Below, one piece after another: positions 1 to 9,600 of a DNA stretch of 19,051 bases. Below the pieces are notes generated by a model that was not told the origin of the DNA, did not search any database, and saw only the letters and a list, made by a program, of their open reading frames with translations. Position numbers and translations under genes: made by a program. Origin of the DNA: Dehalococcoidia bacterium. Lineage in GTDB: Bacteria; Chloroflexota; Dehalococcoidia; GIF9; AB-539-J10. The first letter of the stretch is position 1; each line of letters opens with the position of its first letter. The DNA is taken from positions 1-19,051 of the forward strand of contig JAGMDB010000092.1 of the NCBI GenBank assembly GCA_023128875.1, read 5' to 3'.

Positions 1-183
1 CAGTTTATTTTGACGCAACACGGCCTATTCATTACATCAGCAAGCGTTTTATACTTACATAAGCACACCTCCTCATATTTCAGCGCCTTGGAAAAGCTTT
101 CCATAGTAGTCTTTTCATAGGGATTTCCCTTCCGTGACATGCTGCACACCCTGGTCTGAGTGACGGATTGTGCCCGGGGCTGG
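1..183 (-). pseudogene. IS3-family transposase (OrfB/DDE integrase) remnant, cut by left edge
   Basis: Reading the minus strand from about 183 down to 1 gives two pieces of an IS3-type OrfB integrase core in different frames. The first (about 183-142) reads PGTIRHSDQGVQ and matches the family PG-LI-HSD-G-QY block that carries the second catalytic Asp. The second (143-3) reads SMSRKGNPYEKTTMESF and onward to ALKYEEV; its ME Glu, codon 99-101, is the family's catalytic Glu. About 20-25 residues normally separate these blocks. Here they meet directly with a frame change, so the gene is internally deleted and dead. The reading frame continues off the left edge and its last residues no longer resemble the family. 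The right boundary lies within a few bases of where fdhA homology starts at 183. Family assignment rests on recalled motifs, not on a search. Confidence 0.8.
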
Positions 184-1229
184 GTGCCTGTGATATGGGA
201 GCATTGCCTAATGTCTATTCAGGATACCAGAGTGTGATTGACGAAAAAGCGCGAGCAAAGTTTGGGAATGCCTGGAATGCGAAGCTACCTGAAAAACCGG
301 GGCTGACCGTAGTTGAGATGATAAATGAGGCAGCCAAAGGAAATATAAAGGCAATGTATATAATGGGCGAAAATCCAATGGTATCTGATCCAGACATCAG
401 CCATGTCAGGAAAGGACTGGAAAACCTTGAATTTATCGTTGTACAGGATATATTCCTCACCGAGACTGCCCAGTTGGCTGATGTTGTACTTCCGGCAACA
501 TCTTATGCTGAGAAGGAAGGCACATTTACCTCCACAGAGCGTCTGGTACAGATGGTGAGGAAGGCGATTGAGCCTCTCGGCGAGAGCAAAGCTGATTGGG
601 AGATAATCTGTAGTCTGGCTAAGACAATGGATTCCAAGGAATTTGGATATGGCTCGCCTGCTGAGATTATGGATGAGATAGCATCATTAACTCCCAGCTA
701 TGGGGGCATAGTGTATGATAGACTAAGATCAGGTGGATTGCACTGGCCGTGTCCATCTAAGGAACACCCGGGGACTCCTTATTTGCATAAGGAAAGGTTT
801 ACCCGTGCTAATGGCAAGGGCAAATTTTGGAACATAGAATTTAAAGAGCCAGCAGAACTTCCTGATGAGGAATACCCTTTCATGTTAACCACGGGGAGAA
901 CAATATTTCATTTCCATACGGGGACAATGACCAGGAAAACAGAATTACTAAACAAGGAGGCTCCCACGGGCTATGTGGAGATTGCTCCTAAGGATGCTGC
1001 CAGGTTGGCATTAGCTAATGAAGAATTTGTGTTGGTTCAAACTCGTAGAGGCCGGATTGAGATCAAAGCATTAGTAACGGAAAGGGTGCCTGAGGGTGTG
1101 ATTTTCATACCATTTCATTTCGCTGGATGCGCAGCAAACGTCTTAACGAATCCAGCGTTGGACCCAAAGGCAAAGATCCCCGAACTTAAAGTATGTGCCG
1201 CAAAATTGAAAAAGGTAAAAGTTTCATAA
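183..1229 (+). pseudogene. fdhA: 5'-truncated formate dehydrogenase catalytic subunit (C-terminal third)
   Basis: From GACDMGALPNVYSGYQ to the stop, this aligns without gaps of note to residues from about 550 to the end of the complete FdhA encoded at 3975-6668. Shared blocks include YIMGENPM, VVQD.FLTETAQ.ADVVLP, EIMDEIASLTP.YGG, PAELPDEEYPF and PFHF near the C-terminus. By eye the two are roughly 55-60% identical, so this is a diverged paralogue and not a recent copy. Everything upstream is missing: the NuoG-like iron-sulfur domains, the catalytic Cys/Sec and most of the molybdopterin domain. The upstream sequence is antisense IS3 transposase, so the apparent TTG start at 168 is not native. 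The remaining frame is open for about 348 codons, which suggests the loss is not very old. It cannot be catalytic. Any product would at most be a molybdopterin-dinucleotide-binding C-terminal domain. Confidence 0.85.
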
Positions 1230-1435
1230 ATTATCCTGTAGCCGAAGATGGCGCAGGTTTTATATTGCTCAAAAACTGGTAAATATCGAAGAAAGTGGAA
1301 GAGAAGCTATTCCAGAGGTTGCAGGCCTTGTTTGGGGGAGATAAGCTCAACGTGGCAGCCTTGCTCTGCATGCTCCAATCATAACTGAATTGCCCCTTAT
1401 CTCAGGCTCACCTTGTATTGGAAGAGACTAGTGCC

Positions 1436-1464
1436 TTGACTTTAGTAAGGCGATTAATTATAGT
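1436..1464 (+). promoter_or_regulatory. sigma70-type promoter for the pyridine-nucleotide oxidoreductase
   Basis: TTGACT (1436-1441), a 17-bp spacer and TATAGT (1459-1464) match the sigma70 consensus at 5/6 and 5/6 positions. The predicted transcription start near 1471 lies about 34 bases before the ATG at 1505. It also lies downstream of the longest possible start at 1418, which argues against that start. The rest of the 1230-1504 gap shows no gene I can recognise. Confidence 0.6.
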
Positions 1465-1504
1465 AGCGGGCATTAAAAAAAATGAGGAAGGAGTGATTAA
1501 AAGA

Positions 1505-2851
1505 ATGATTAGAAGTGAGCTGGTTATCGTTGGGGGTAATGCGGGAGGACTTCAGGCTGCTATTTGTGCTCAAAAGCACCAGCACCTGAAGGACATAATT
1601 GCTATTCGGCCGGAGGAAAAGGCCTTGGTCCCGTGCGGTATACCTTATATTTACGGTACGCTAGGCGATGTTGAGAAAAATATACTGCCCGACAAACTTT
1701 TTGGTGATGCCAAACTAAAGAGGGGCGAGGTGGCCTCTATCGACCGCAAGGCTAAGACAGTTATCCTCAAGGATGGCGAGATAATTGGCTACAATAAGTT
1801 GGTACTGGCTACTGGGTCAAACCCTGTGGAGCCGCCAATCCCAGGGGCAGATAAACGGAATGTTTGGTTTGTGAGGAAAGATTTTGACTATCTTGAACAG
1901 CTTGCTTCAGCTATGGACAGTGCAAGGCATATAGTGGTTATCGGCGGTGGTTTCATCGGGGTTGAGTTTGCCGACGAGTGCCACAAACGAGGCCCTGAGG
2001 TCACTATAGTGGAGCTATTGGAACACTGCCTGCAGTTAATTTGCCCTGAACAGCTATGCGTTCGTGCTGAAGATGCCTTGAGAGATAGGGGTGTCAAAGT
2101 CGCCACGAGTAATACTGTGAAATCTATTGGTGGTACTGATAAAGTAGAGTTTGTTACGTTGGAAAGTGGCGAGAAAATCGAGTGTGATATGGTAATCATA
2201 GGAATCGGAGTAAAACCAAATACCAAACTGGCGGAAGAAGCTGGTTTGGAGATTGGCCCCACTCGCGGTATTAAGGTTGATGAATTCCAGAGGACTACCG
2301 GTCTTGATATCTTCGCTGTCGGTGACTGTGCCGAAAAATACTCCTTCTTCAACAGCGCGCCAATTCCCCTTCGGCTCGCCTCGATTGCAACGCGCGAGGG
2401 CAAAATTGCCGCGGCGAATCTCTATAGCCCCCAATGGCGGAATATTGGGACCCTAGGTGTCTTTTCCACAATCATCGGAGAGACCGCCATTTCTATGGCC
2501 GGGCTGACCGATGCCGAAGCGGCTAAGGTCGGCTACTATGATATCGTTGTGGGTGAGGCTGAATCAGCATCTAAACACCCAGGTACTATGCCAGGTGCCG
2601 AGTCGATGAGGGTCAGGCTTATATTCGCTCGCAGGTCTGGCAAGTTGCTGGGAGGCTGCGCTTGCTGCGCCATGACCGCAGGCGAATTTAGTAATATTCT
2701 GGCAGCTTGCATAGTAAACGGGATGACCATGGAGCAGGTGGCTCTTTTCCCCATGGGCACTCATCCGTGGCTTACTGCTTCTCCCTTGGCTTACCAGCTG
2801 ACTGATGCTGCTAGTAATGCATTGCATAAGGTTAAAGGAGTGGCAGCATAA
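1505..2851 (+). CDS. FAD-dependent pyridine nucleotide-disulfide oxidoreductase (NADH oxidase / CoA-disulfide reductase type)
   Basis: The protein has 448 residues, the usual length for this family. In order it shows an FAD-binding VIVGGNAGG motif (residues 7-15), a redox-active cysteine at 44 in VPCGIPYIYG, LVLATGSNP (about 99-107), an NAD(P)H-binding VVIGGGFIGVEFA (about 144-156), and the second FAD motif DIFAVGDCAE (about 268-277). A C-terminal dimerisation domain follows. The single active-site Cys, with no CxxxxC pair, is typical of NADH oxidase, NADH peroxidase and CoA-disulfide/polysulfide reductases, so the exact substrate cannot be told. ATG 1505 is chosen because AAGGAG lies 11 bases upstream and a good promoter ends at 1464; upstream in-frame starts (1418, 1493) are less likely. 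An unusual GGCACC cluster (Cys 385, 387, 388) sits in the C-terminal domain. The protein is cytosolic. Confidence 0.85.
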   Translation: MIRSELVIVGGNAGGLQAAICAQKHQHLKDIIAIRPEEKALVPCGIPYIYGTLGDVEKNILPDKLFGDAKLKRGEVASIDRKAKTVILKDGEIIGYNKLVLATGSNPVEPPIPGADKRNVWFVRKDFDYLEQLASAMDSARHIVVIGGGFIGVEFADECHKRGPEVTIVELLEHCLQLICPEQLCVRAEDALRDRGVKVATSNTVKSIGGTDKVEFVTLESGEKIECDMVIIGIGVKPNTKLAEEAGLEIGPTRGIKVDEFQRTTGLDIFAVGDCAEKYSFFNSAPIPLRLASIATREGKIAAANLYSPQWRNIGTLGVFSTIIGETAISMAGLTDAEAAKVGYYDIVVGEAESASKHPGTMPGAESMRVRLIFARRSGKLLGGCACCAMTAGEFSNILAACIVNGMTMEQVALFPMGTHPWLTASPLAYQLTDAASNALHKVKGVAA

Positions 2852-2988
2852 TTCAGCATAATAGGAAAAATCACTTTAGCTGAGCCTACTATCGATTGCA
2901 GCAGGGCAAGTTCATTTTATTTTTCCTTTGCTCTGGGTGCTTGTTACCTTATTACTTTCCGCACGAATCAGTGTAGAGGCGATTAGCT

Positions 2989-3017
2989 TTGACATTCCCA
3001 TAGGATATTGATATACT
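2989..3017 (+). promoter_or_regulatory. strong sigma70-type promoter for the FNT channel
   Basis: A perfect TTGACA (2989-2994), a 17-bp spacer and TATACT (3012-3017, 5/6) precede the channel gene. The predicted start near 3024 gives a leader of about 39 bases containing AAGGAGG at 3046-3052. It is the best promoter match in the window and shows that the channel is not dependent on read-through from the oxidoreductase gene. Confidence 0.7.
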
Positions 3018-3062
3018 GAGCGCTCGTACAATAAGAAGATAAAATAAGGAGGAAACTAGGAG

Positions 3063-3881
3063 ATGGCTTTTAAATCACCTAAAGCTACAGTTGAAGCGAT
3101 TGATGCTGCCGGCTGTTCCAAGGCCGACCTGACGTGGGGCCAGTTACTAACCCTGGGGTTTTTGGCAGGGGCGTTTATAGCCTTTGGTGGGCTATTGGCG
3201 CTCGTGGTTGGTGGTGGCGTGCCAGCTATTAAAGCAGCAAATCCTGGATTACAAAAATTCATCTTTGGCGCTGTGTTCCCTGTCGGGTTGATACTTGTTG
3301 TAATCGCCGGCGCCGAATTATTCACAGGCAACTGTGCTTGTTGCATCCCAGCACTGCTGGCCAGAAAAGTAAAAAGGACTGCCTGTGCCAGGAATTGGGT
3401 GGTGTCTTACATCGGTAATTTCATAGGTTCACTCTTTGTGGCTTTCTTCTTAGTTTATCTAACCGGCCTATTAGCTAAAGACCCATGGTTGGCTAGTACC
3501 ATTGCCGTTGCTGAAGCAAAGGTATCCCAAGGTTTTTGGCCGCTCTTTCTCAAGGGTATCGGTTGTAACTGGCTGGTCTGCCTGTCAGTATGGCTCGCCG
3601 TTGCCTCAGAAGATACCATTGGCAAGGTCTGGGGCGTCTGGTTCCCGATTATGGCTTTCGTGGCTATTGGCTTTGAGCACAGTATCGCCAACATGTTCTT
3701 CATTCCAGTGGGCATCTTCTATGGCGCTGCGGTAACTTGGAGTCAGTTTTTCGTTACCAACCTTATTCCAGTTACCCTGGGAAACATTGTAGGCGGTGCT
3801 TTCTTTGTGGGTGGGGTTTACTGGTACGTCTACGGGGAGCGGCCTAACAAAGAGACTCGTACCATTCCACAGAAGAGTTAG
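3063..3881 (+). CDS. formate/nitrite transporter (FNT) family channel, FocA-like
   Basis: This is an integral membrane protein of 272 residues, the standard FNT length, with about six hydrophobic helices. Family landmarks are ELFTGN (residues 85-90), whose Thr88 matches the Omega-loop Thr91 of E. coli FocA, and GFEHSIANMFFIP (203-215), whose His206 matches the pore His209. CNWLVCL.VWL (168-177) and NLIPVTLGNIVGG (233-245) are also present. FNT pentamers pass formate, nitrite or hydrosulfide. With formate dehydrogenase genes on both sides, formate uptake or release is the likely role, but the hydrosulfide branch is not excluded. The ATG at 3063 follows AAGGAGG by 10 bases. A CACC cysteine cluster (91-94) directly after ELFTGN is unusual and echoes one in the preceding oxidoreductase. 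Confidence 0.9.
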   Translation: MAFKSPKATVEAIDAAGCSKADLTWGQLLTLGFLAGAFIAFGGLLALVVGGGVPAIKAANPGLQKFIFGAVFPVGLILVVIAGAELFTGNCACCIPALLARKVKRTACARNWVVSYIGNFIGSLFVAFFLVYLTGLLAKDPWLASTIAVAEAKVSQGFWPLFLKGIGCNWLVCLSVWLAVASEDTIGKVWGVWFPIMAFVAIGFEHSIANMFFIPVGIFYGAAVTWSQFFVTNLIPVTLGNIVGGAFFVGGVYWYVYGERPNKETRTIPQKS

Positions 3882-3927
3882 AAGTTAAGGCTTTTCTTAG
3901 CTAAGCGGCTGATGACCTCTCATTTCT

Positions 3928-3962
3928 AAAAAGCTTGCCTAAAATAAGATTTGGGAGGGCAA
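3928..3962 (-). terminator. weak terminator-like hairpin after fdhA
   Basis: On the minus strand, just past the fdhA stop, TTGCC and GGCAA can form a 5-bp stem with an 18-base loop, followed by GC and five T's. The stem is short, so this is only a possible terminator. No convincing terminator was seen for the convergent FNT gene. Confidence 0.25.
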
Positions 3963-3974
3963 AATCGTTGCTAC

Positions 3975-6668
3975 TTAACTTAGCTTTTCTATCTTTACCG
4001 CTGAGACTTTGAGCTCGGGAATTTTAGCCACAGGATCCAGAGCGTCGTTAGTTAAGAGATTTGCTGCTGATTCCCCGAAATGAAATGGCATAAAGACCTG
4101 GCCTGCATTCACCCGGTTAGTAAATTTTACTTTCACTTTGATCTCACCACGGCGCGAGTTTATCTTTACCCAATCGCTATCACTGACTTTCAATTTGTTG
4201 CCATCCTGTGGGTTCATTTCCAGAAATCCCTCTTTGACAAGGTTGTCTAATGCCCTCGCCCGTCGGGATAAAGACCCTGTGTGGAAATGTTGGAGAATTC
4301 TACCTGTGTTGAGCAAGAAGGGGTATTCTTCGTCTGGGAGTTCCGCAGGGGGTATGTAGTCTATAGGGCTAAAGAAGCCTTTTCCATTTGGCCTGGTGAA
4401 TTTATCTTTGTATAGATAAGCTGTGCCTGGGTGGTCACGACCTGGGCAGGGCCATTGCAAACCATTGTTACTGGCCAGTCGGTCATAATGAACTCCGCCA
4501 TAAATAGGGGTCAGGGATGCAATTTCATCCATCACTTCTGTAGGCGAATCATAATTCATTGGGTGCCCCATTCTTTGGCTTATTTCACATATGATCTTCC
4601 AGTCTTGATTACTTTGTCCAACTGCAGAAATAGCTTTACGGATACGCTGGATTCTGCGTCCAGTGTTAGTGAAGGTTCCATCTTTCTCAAAAGAGGTGAC
4701 ACCTGGCAAGACTACATCAGCCATTTGCGCTGTTTCTGTCAGGAAAACATCCTGGACTACCAGGAAATCTAGATTCCTTAATCCTTCTTTTACATGATTA
4801 AGGTTGGGGTCGCTTAGCATTGGGTTTTCACCCATTATGTAAAGCCCCTTGATTTTTCCTTTACTGGCTGCATCTACTATTTCTACTATGGTCAACCCTG
4901 CATCAGGAGAAAGCTCTGTCTTCCACGCTTTCTCAAATTTTTCTTTGATTTGAGGGTCGCTGACTTTCTGGTAGCCTGAATAGACATTGGGCAAAGCGCC
5001 TAAATCACAGGCGCCTTGAACATTACTTTGCCCTCGCAGGGGGTTAACACCGGTGCCCTCTCTCCCAATATTTCCGGTGAGCATAGCCAGGTTAGCCAGG
5101 GATTTAACATTGTCTGTGCCGGTGGTATGTTGTGTTATGCCCATTGCAAAAATGATCGAAGCTCTTCCTGCTTTCGCGTATAGCTTTGCTGCGGCGACCA
5201 GCTTATCATTGGGGATGCCTGTAATTTCTTCCACCTTTGCAGGAGTATATTTAGAAACCACTTTTTTAAGTTCCTGGAAATTCTCTGTGCGGTTCTGTAT
5301 AAATTCTTGATCATGTAGCCCCTCAGTTATGATTACATTCATTAGCCCATTGATCCAGGCAACGTCGCTTCCGCCTCTCTGCCTCATCCATACCTGGGCA
5401 TATTTTGCTATCTCTATCTGTCGGGGATCTACTACAATTAATTTCAAGTTACCATATGTTACGGAATGCTTGAGCAGGTCACCAATCACAGGGTGGGATT
5501 CAGTAGTATTAGATCCAGTTATCAGCACGACATCCGATTTCTCAAACTCACGAATTGAGTTAGTCATTGCACCACTACCAAAAGCCCAGGCAAGGCCTGC
5601 TACAGTAGATGCATGGCAGAGGCGAGCACAATGATCCACGTTGTTCGTGCCGAAACAGGAACGGACAAATTTTTGAAACAGGTAATTCTCCTCATTAGTG
5701 CATTTTGCTGATGAGAACCCAGCTAATGTATCGCTGCCATAGCTATTTTTTAATTCCCCAAACTTACTGGCAACCAAATCCAGGGCTTCGTCCCAAGTTG
5801 CCTGCTCGAATTTGCCATTTCGTTTAACCAATGGAGTGGTAAGGCGGTCGGGGTGGTTAACATAGTCGAGGCCAAAGCGCCCTTTAACGCAGGCGTGTCC
5901 CCTATTATCAGGCCCATCTTCAACTGCATAAACCTTTATGGGCTTGTTATCCTTGATATTCAATTCTAGCTGGCAGCCGACCCCACAATAAGGACATGTG
6001 GTCTGGATTTTCTGTAATTCCCAGTTCCTTCCCTGGAAGCGCGATGATTTCTCCGTTAGCGCTCCAGTGGGGCAAGCTTGGATGCAAGCTCCACACGAAG
6101 CACAATCAGTCTGGGCTATTGGCTCACTTGCTCCAGCACCTATGACTATTGCAGGACCGCGGCTTGTGAATTCCAGAATGTTCCGGCCTGCAATTTCTGC
6201 ACATGCGCGGACACAGCGCCCGCAAAGAATGCACCTGTTTGGATCTCTTCTAATTACCTCGCTGGAATCATCAATTGGTTTAATTTCTCTATTCATTGGG
6301 AAACGCACTTCATCGATGCCGAACTGGTAAATTAAATCCTGTAGCTCACAGTGTCCGTTGCTCTCGCAAGTCAGGCAATTGTGTTCATGCTCTGATAGAA
6401 TCATTTCCAAATTCAACCGGCGCAAGTCGTTGAGCTCCTCGTCTTCGGTTATAACTTCCATTCCATCAGCCACCACTGTACAGCATGAAGGTACAAGGCC
6501 TCGCATCCCCTTAACCTTAACCAGGCAAAGCCTGCAGGCTCCGACGGTGCTTAGCCCCTTCTTATAGCACAGGTGTGGGATTTTAAACCCGTTTTCCTCA
6601 CAAACATCTAGCAGATTAACCCCTTCTTCAACTTCACAAACCTTTTCATTAATGAGTATCTTCGCCAT
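3975..6668 (-). CDS. fdhA: NAD(P)-linked formate dehydrogenase, catalytic alpha subunit (Cys type) with NuoG-like N-terminus
   Basis: The 897-residue cytosolic subunit oxidises formate to CO2, or runs the reverse reaction, at a Mo/W bis-MGD centre. Domains in order: [2Fe-2S] ferredoxin domain (Cys 34, 45, 48, 62 or 63); NuoG-type HX3CX2CX5C cluster (His94, Cys98, 101, 107); two [4Fe-4S] clusters (Cys 146/149/152/156 and 189/192/195/199); molybdopterin oxidoreductase domain opening with its own [4Fe-4S] site (Cys 225, 228, 232, 260); C-terminal dinucleotide-binding domain. The catalytic position is Cys351 in NVDHCARLCHAS, encoded TGC, where many relatives use selenocysteine; His352 follows as expected. 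The ATG has AAAGGAG about 9 bases upstream. It is the last gene of the nuoE-nuoF/gltD-fdhA operon, 15 bases after its neighbour. The many Fe-S clusters would carry electrons to the NuoEF-like partners. MobA and FdhD nearby serve its cofactor. Confidence 0.95.
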   Translation of the reverse strand: MAKILINEKVCEVEEGVNLLDVCEENGFKIPHLCYKKGLSTVGACRLCLVKVKGMRGLVPSCCTVVADGMEVITEDEELNDLRRLNLEMILSEHEHNCLTCESNGHCELQDLIYQFGIDEVRFPMNREIKPIDDSSEVIRRDPNRCILCGRCVRACAEIAGRNILEFTSRGPAIVIGAGASEPIAQTDCASCGACIQACPTGALTEKSSRFQGRNWELQKIQTTCPYCGVGCQLELNIKDNKPIKVYAVEDGPDNRGHACVKGRFGLDYVNHPDRLTTPLVKRNGKFEQATWDEALDLVASKFGELKNSYGSDTLAGFSSAKCTNEENYLFQKFVRSCFGTNNVDHCARLCHASTVAGLAWAFGSGAMTNSIREFEKSDVVLITGSNTTESHPVIGDLLKHSVTYGNLKLIVVDPRQIEIAKYAQVWMRQRGGSDVAWINGLMNVIITEGLHDQEFIQNRTENFQELKKVVSKYTPAKVEEITGIPNDKLVAAAKLYAKAGRASIIFAMGITQHTTGTDNVKSLANLAMLTGNIGREGTGVNPLRGQSNVQGACDLGALPNVYSGYQKVSDPQIKEKFEKAWKTELSPDAGLTIVEIVDAASKGKIKGLYIMGENPMLSDPNLNHVKEGLRNLDFLVVQDVFLTETAQMADVVLPGVTSFEKDGTFTNTGRRIQRIRKAISAVGQSNQDWKIICEISQRMGHPMNYDSPTEVMDEIASLTPIYGGVHYDRLASNNGLQWPCPGRDHPGTAYLYKDKFTRPNGKGFFSPIDYIPPAELPDEEYPFLLNTGRILQHFHTGSLSRRARALDNLVKEGFLEMNPQDGNKLKVSDSDWVKINSRRGEIKVKVKFTNRVNAGQVFMPFHFGESAANLLTNDALDPVAKIPELKVSAVKIEKLS

Positions 6669-6683
6669 TTTAATATTGCTCCT

Positions 6684-9600
6684 TTAGCTTAATTCAGCAT
6701 CGCATCTGAGACATCTTTCTGCTTCTTCCATTGCCTCTTCCTTTGAATAGTTAGACGTGGTTTCTTGAAAGTTTGCAGTTCTTATTTCCACATCACTTTC
6801 TTTAATCTTCACTCGTGGTTTTTCCTGTGGATCTTCATCAGGTGCAAATGGAATTTGATATCTCTCATGGTCTTCTCTCTCTGGTATAGGACCTAAAGCT
6901 TCTCCTCTTAAGTACCTTTTAATTGAGGACACGGCTCGCTGTCCCGCGGCAACTGCGTCTATAACTGTAAGGGGTCCTGAGACTGCGTCTCCGCCAGCGA
7001 ATACGCCTTCCATATTGGTTGCTAGAGTCCTTTGGTCTACTACTATAGTTCTATTTTTGGCTAGCTTTATCTTGTCATCATCCAGGAAATCGCTTTCTGG
7101 GAATTGGCCAATTGATTCTATGACTGCATCGGCCTCGATTACGTATTCAGCGCCTTCGATTTTATAGGGTTTTTTCCTCCCGCTTCTATCAAATTCCCTG
7201 AGTTCCATCCTGGCACATTTCACCTTGCTGACTTTGCCGTCTCCCATAATTCCAATCGGAATGCTAAGGCAATCTATTTTAATACCCTCTTGTTCAGCGG
7301 CTTCAATATCTTCCTCTATCGCGGGCATATCTTTTCTCTCTCTTCTGTACACTATCCTCACATCCGCTCCCATTCTTTTTGCTACCCGTGCGCAATCCAT
7401 TGCACTATTTCCCCCTCCGATTACAATGACGCTTTTCCCAAGCTCTACTTGTTTGCCTAAGTTTGCGTTGCGTAGAAATTCTACTCCCCAATAGACTCCC
7501 TCCAAATTTTCTCCTGGAATATCCATTTTTCTCTCACCGTGAGCTCCGATAGCCAGGAATACTGCTTTAAATCCTTTACTAAACAAACCTTCGATAGTTT
7601 CGATGTGGGTATTTAGCTTAATTTCAACCCCCATTTTCTTTATCTGCTCTATTTCATAATTAAGGATACTATTTGGCAATCTGTATTCTGGAATGCCCAC
7701 GGCGAGCATCCCCCCGGCAGCTGGCAAGGCCTCAAAAATAGTAACCCTGTAGCCATCTATTACCAGGTCGTAAGCAGCCGAGAGTCCTGCAGGGCCAGAA
7801 CCCACAATGGCGATTCTTTCATCTCTCATCTGCTTTGACTGAGGGTTATACTCAAAATGATTCGCGTAAGCGTAATCAGCCACGAACCGTTTTATATGCC
7901 TGATTGCTATTGGCTCATCCAGATTTCCCCTCTCGCACTTAGATTCGCAGGGGTGATTACATACTCTTCCTAATACAAGAGGAAGGGGATTTGTCTGTCT
8001 GATTACTTTGTAGGCTTCTTCAAACTTGCCTTCTTTTACCAATGCTAGGTAGGTAGGTGCATCTTGATTTACGGGGCAAGCGTTCTGGCATTTAGTTCTA
8101 AATAAGGCAGCGCAAATGCCAGCAGGACATACTTTGTCAATTATATGTGCCTCGTATTCATCTCTGAAATGGCGAATAGTGCTTAAAGTGGGGTTGGCAG
8201 CAGTTTGCCCTAATGCGCACAGCGCTGTTTTTTCGATGCCTTTTGCCAGATTTTCCAAGGCTTCCAGGTCTTCTATTTTTCCTTTGCCTTCTGTTATCTT
8301 GGTCAAAGTATCTATCATTAATGGAAGCCCTCTGCGACAGGGAAGGCACTTCCCGCAGGATTCATCCTTATCAAATTCCAGGAAAAACCTCGCTGTATCC
8401 ACCATGCAAGAATCCTCATCTAAGACAACCATGCCGCCAGAACCCATCATGGAGCCGATTTCTTTAAGAGATTCGTAGTCTATAGACATGTTCAGGTATT
8501 CGGCAGGAACGCAGCCACCTGAAGGGCCGCCTAACTGAACTGCCTTGAATTTCTTCCCATTGAGAATTCCTCCACCAATATCAAAAACTACTTCACCAAG
8601 GCTGATTCCCATTGGGACTTCAATTAAGCCGGTGTTATTTATCTTGCCAGTCAGGGAAAATACCTTTGTGCCTTTAGTGCCTTCTGTTCCAACTGAACTC
8701 CACCAGGATGCACCATTGCGAATGATAAGAGGTATATTGGATAAGGTCCCAACATTGTTTATCACGGTAGGCTTTCCAAACAAGCCTTCGTTTGCTGGGA
8801 AGGGAGGTCTTGGTCTGGGGTTCCCCCTTTTTTGTTCTAACGATGCTAATAGAGCAGTCTCTTCCCCACATACAAACGCTCCAGAGCCAAGGAAAAGCTC
8901 GATATCAAAATTGAAATCAGTGCTAAAGATATTTTGCCCTAAGAATCCATATTTCCTTGCTTGATCAAGTGCTACTTTTAGAGTCTCCACCGCAAGCGGA
9001 TATTCAGCTCTAACATATATGTATCCTTTGCTGGCACCAATCGCGTATCCAGCGATGGCCATCCCTTCTAAAACTGCGTGTGGATTTCCCTCCAGTTCAG
9101 ATCTGTTCATGTAAGCGCCGGGGTCGCCTTCATCAGCATTACAGACTATATACTTCTGATTCCCTTTGGCTTTGAATGCGAAACTCCACTTAACCCCTGT
9201 AGGGAAACCAGCCCCACCTCTTCCTCTCAACCCGGATTTCTTAACCTCTTCGATAACTTCTTCCTGCCCCATTTGCAAAGCTTTTCCTAGAGCAAAATAG
9301 CCTTCACTTGCGATATAATCCTCAATTATCATCGGGTCAATCAAACCATTGTTATGCAAAACTCTTCTAGTTTGTTTGGCATAGAAATCCATGTCGTACA
9401 GTGAAACAACCTTTCGTTTTTTCACTGGATCGAAAAACAACAGCCTCTCCACTATCTCTTTATTGATGACATGTTTTTGGATAATCTCCTCTATATCCTT
9501 GCCCTGTACACGGGTGTACAGAGTGCCACCTGGATGAATAACAACTATGGGCCCTTTTTCACAGAGCCCCTGGCATCCTGTAGGTACAACTTCTACTTTG

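Noticed and set aside
168..182. TTG at 168 as the start of a 353-residue FdhA-like protein.
   Set aside because: Codons before 183 are antisense transposase and not FdhA; the gene is truncated rather than a short natural protein.
135..185. In-frame TGA at 135-137 followed by His-Ala and a GGTCTG some 18 bases on, resembling a selenocysteine codon with a SECIS loop ahead of the fdhA fragment.
   Set aside because: The upstream frame has no FdhA similarity, and the same bases read on the minus strand as IS3 transposase motifs (HSDQGVQ, SMSRKGNPY), which explain them better.
1888..2434. Two long minus-strand frames (171 and 126 codons) opposite the oxidoreductase gene.
   Set aside because: Antisense to a gene with full motif support; peptides are Ser/Thr/Pro-rich shadows without family signatures.
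2892..2945. Imperfect hairpin (GCAGCAGGGCAAG with CTTTGCTCTGGGTGC) after the oxidoreductase gene, as a terminator.
   Set aside because: Mismatched stem with a long loop and no following T run.
1448..2985. Nine-base AGGCGATTA shared by the oxidoreductase and FNT promoter regions.
   Set aside because: Position relative to the -35 and -10 boxes differs, and a 9-mer match between two such regions can easily be chance.
3896..3905. Perfect 10-bp palindrome CTTAGCTAAG after the FNT gene.
   Set aside because: Too short, with no loop or T-tract; a palindrome of this size is expected by chance.
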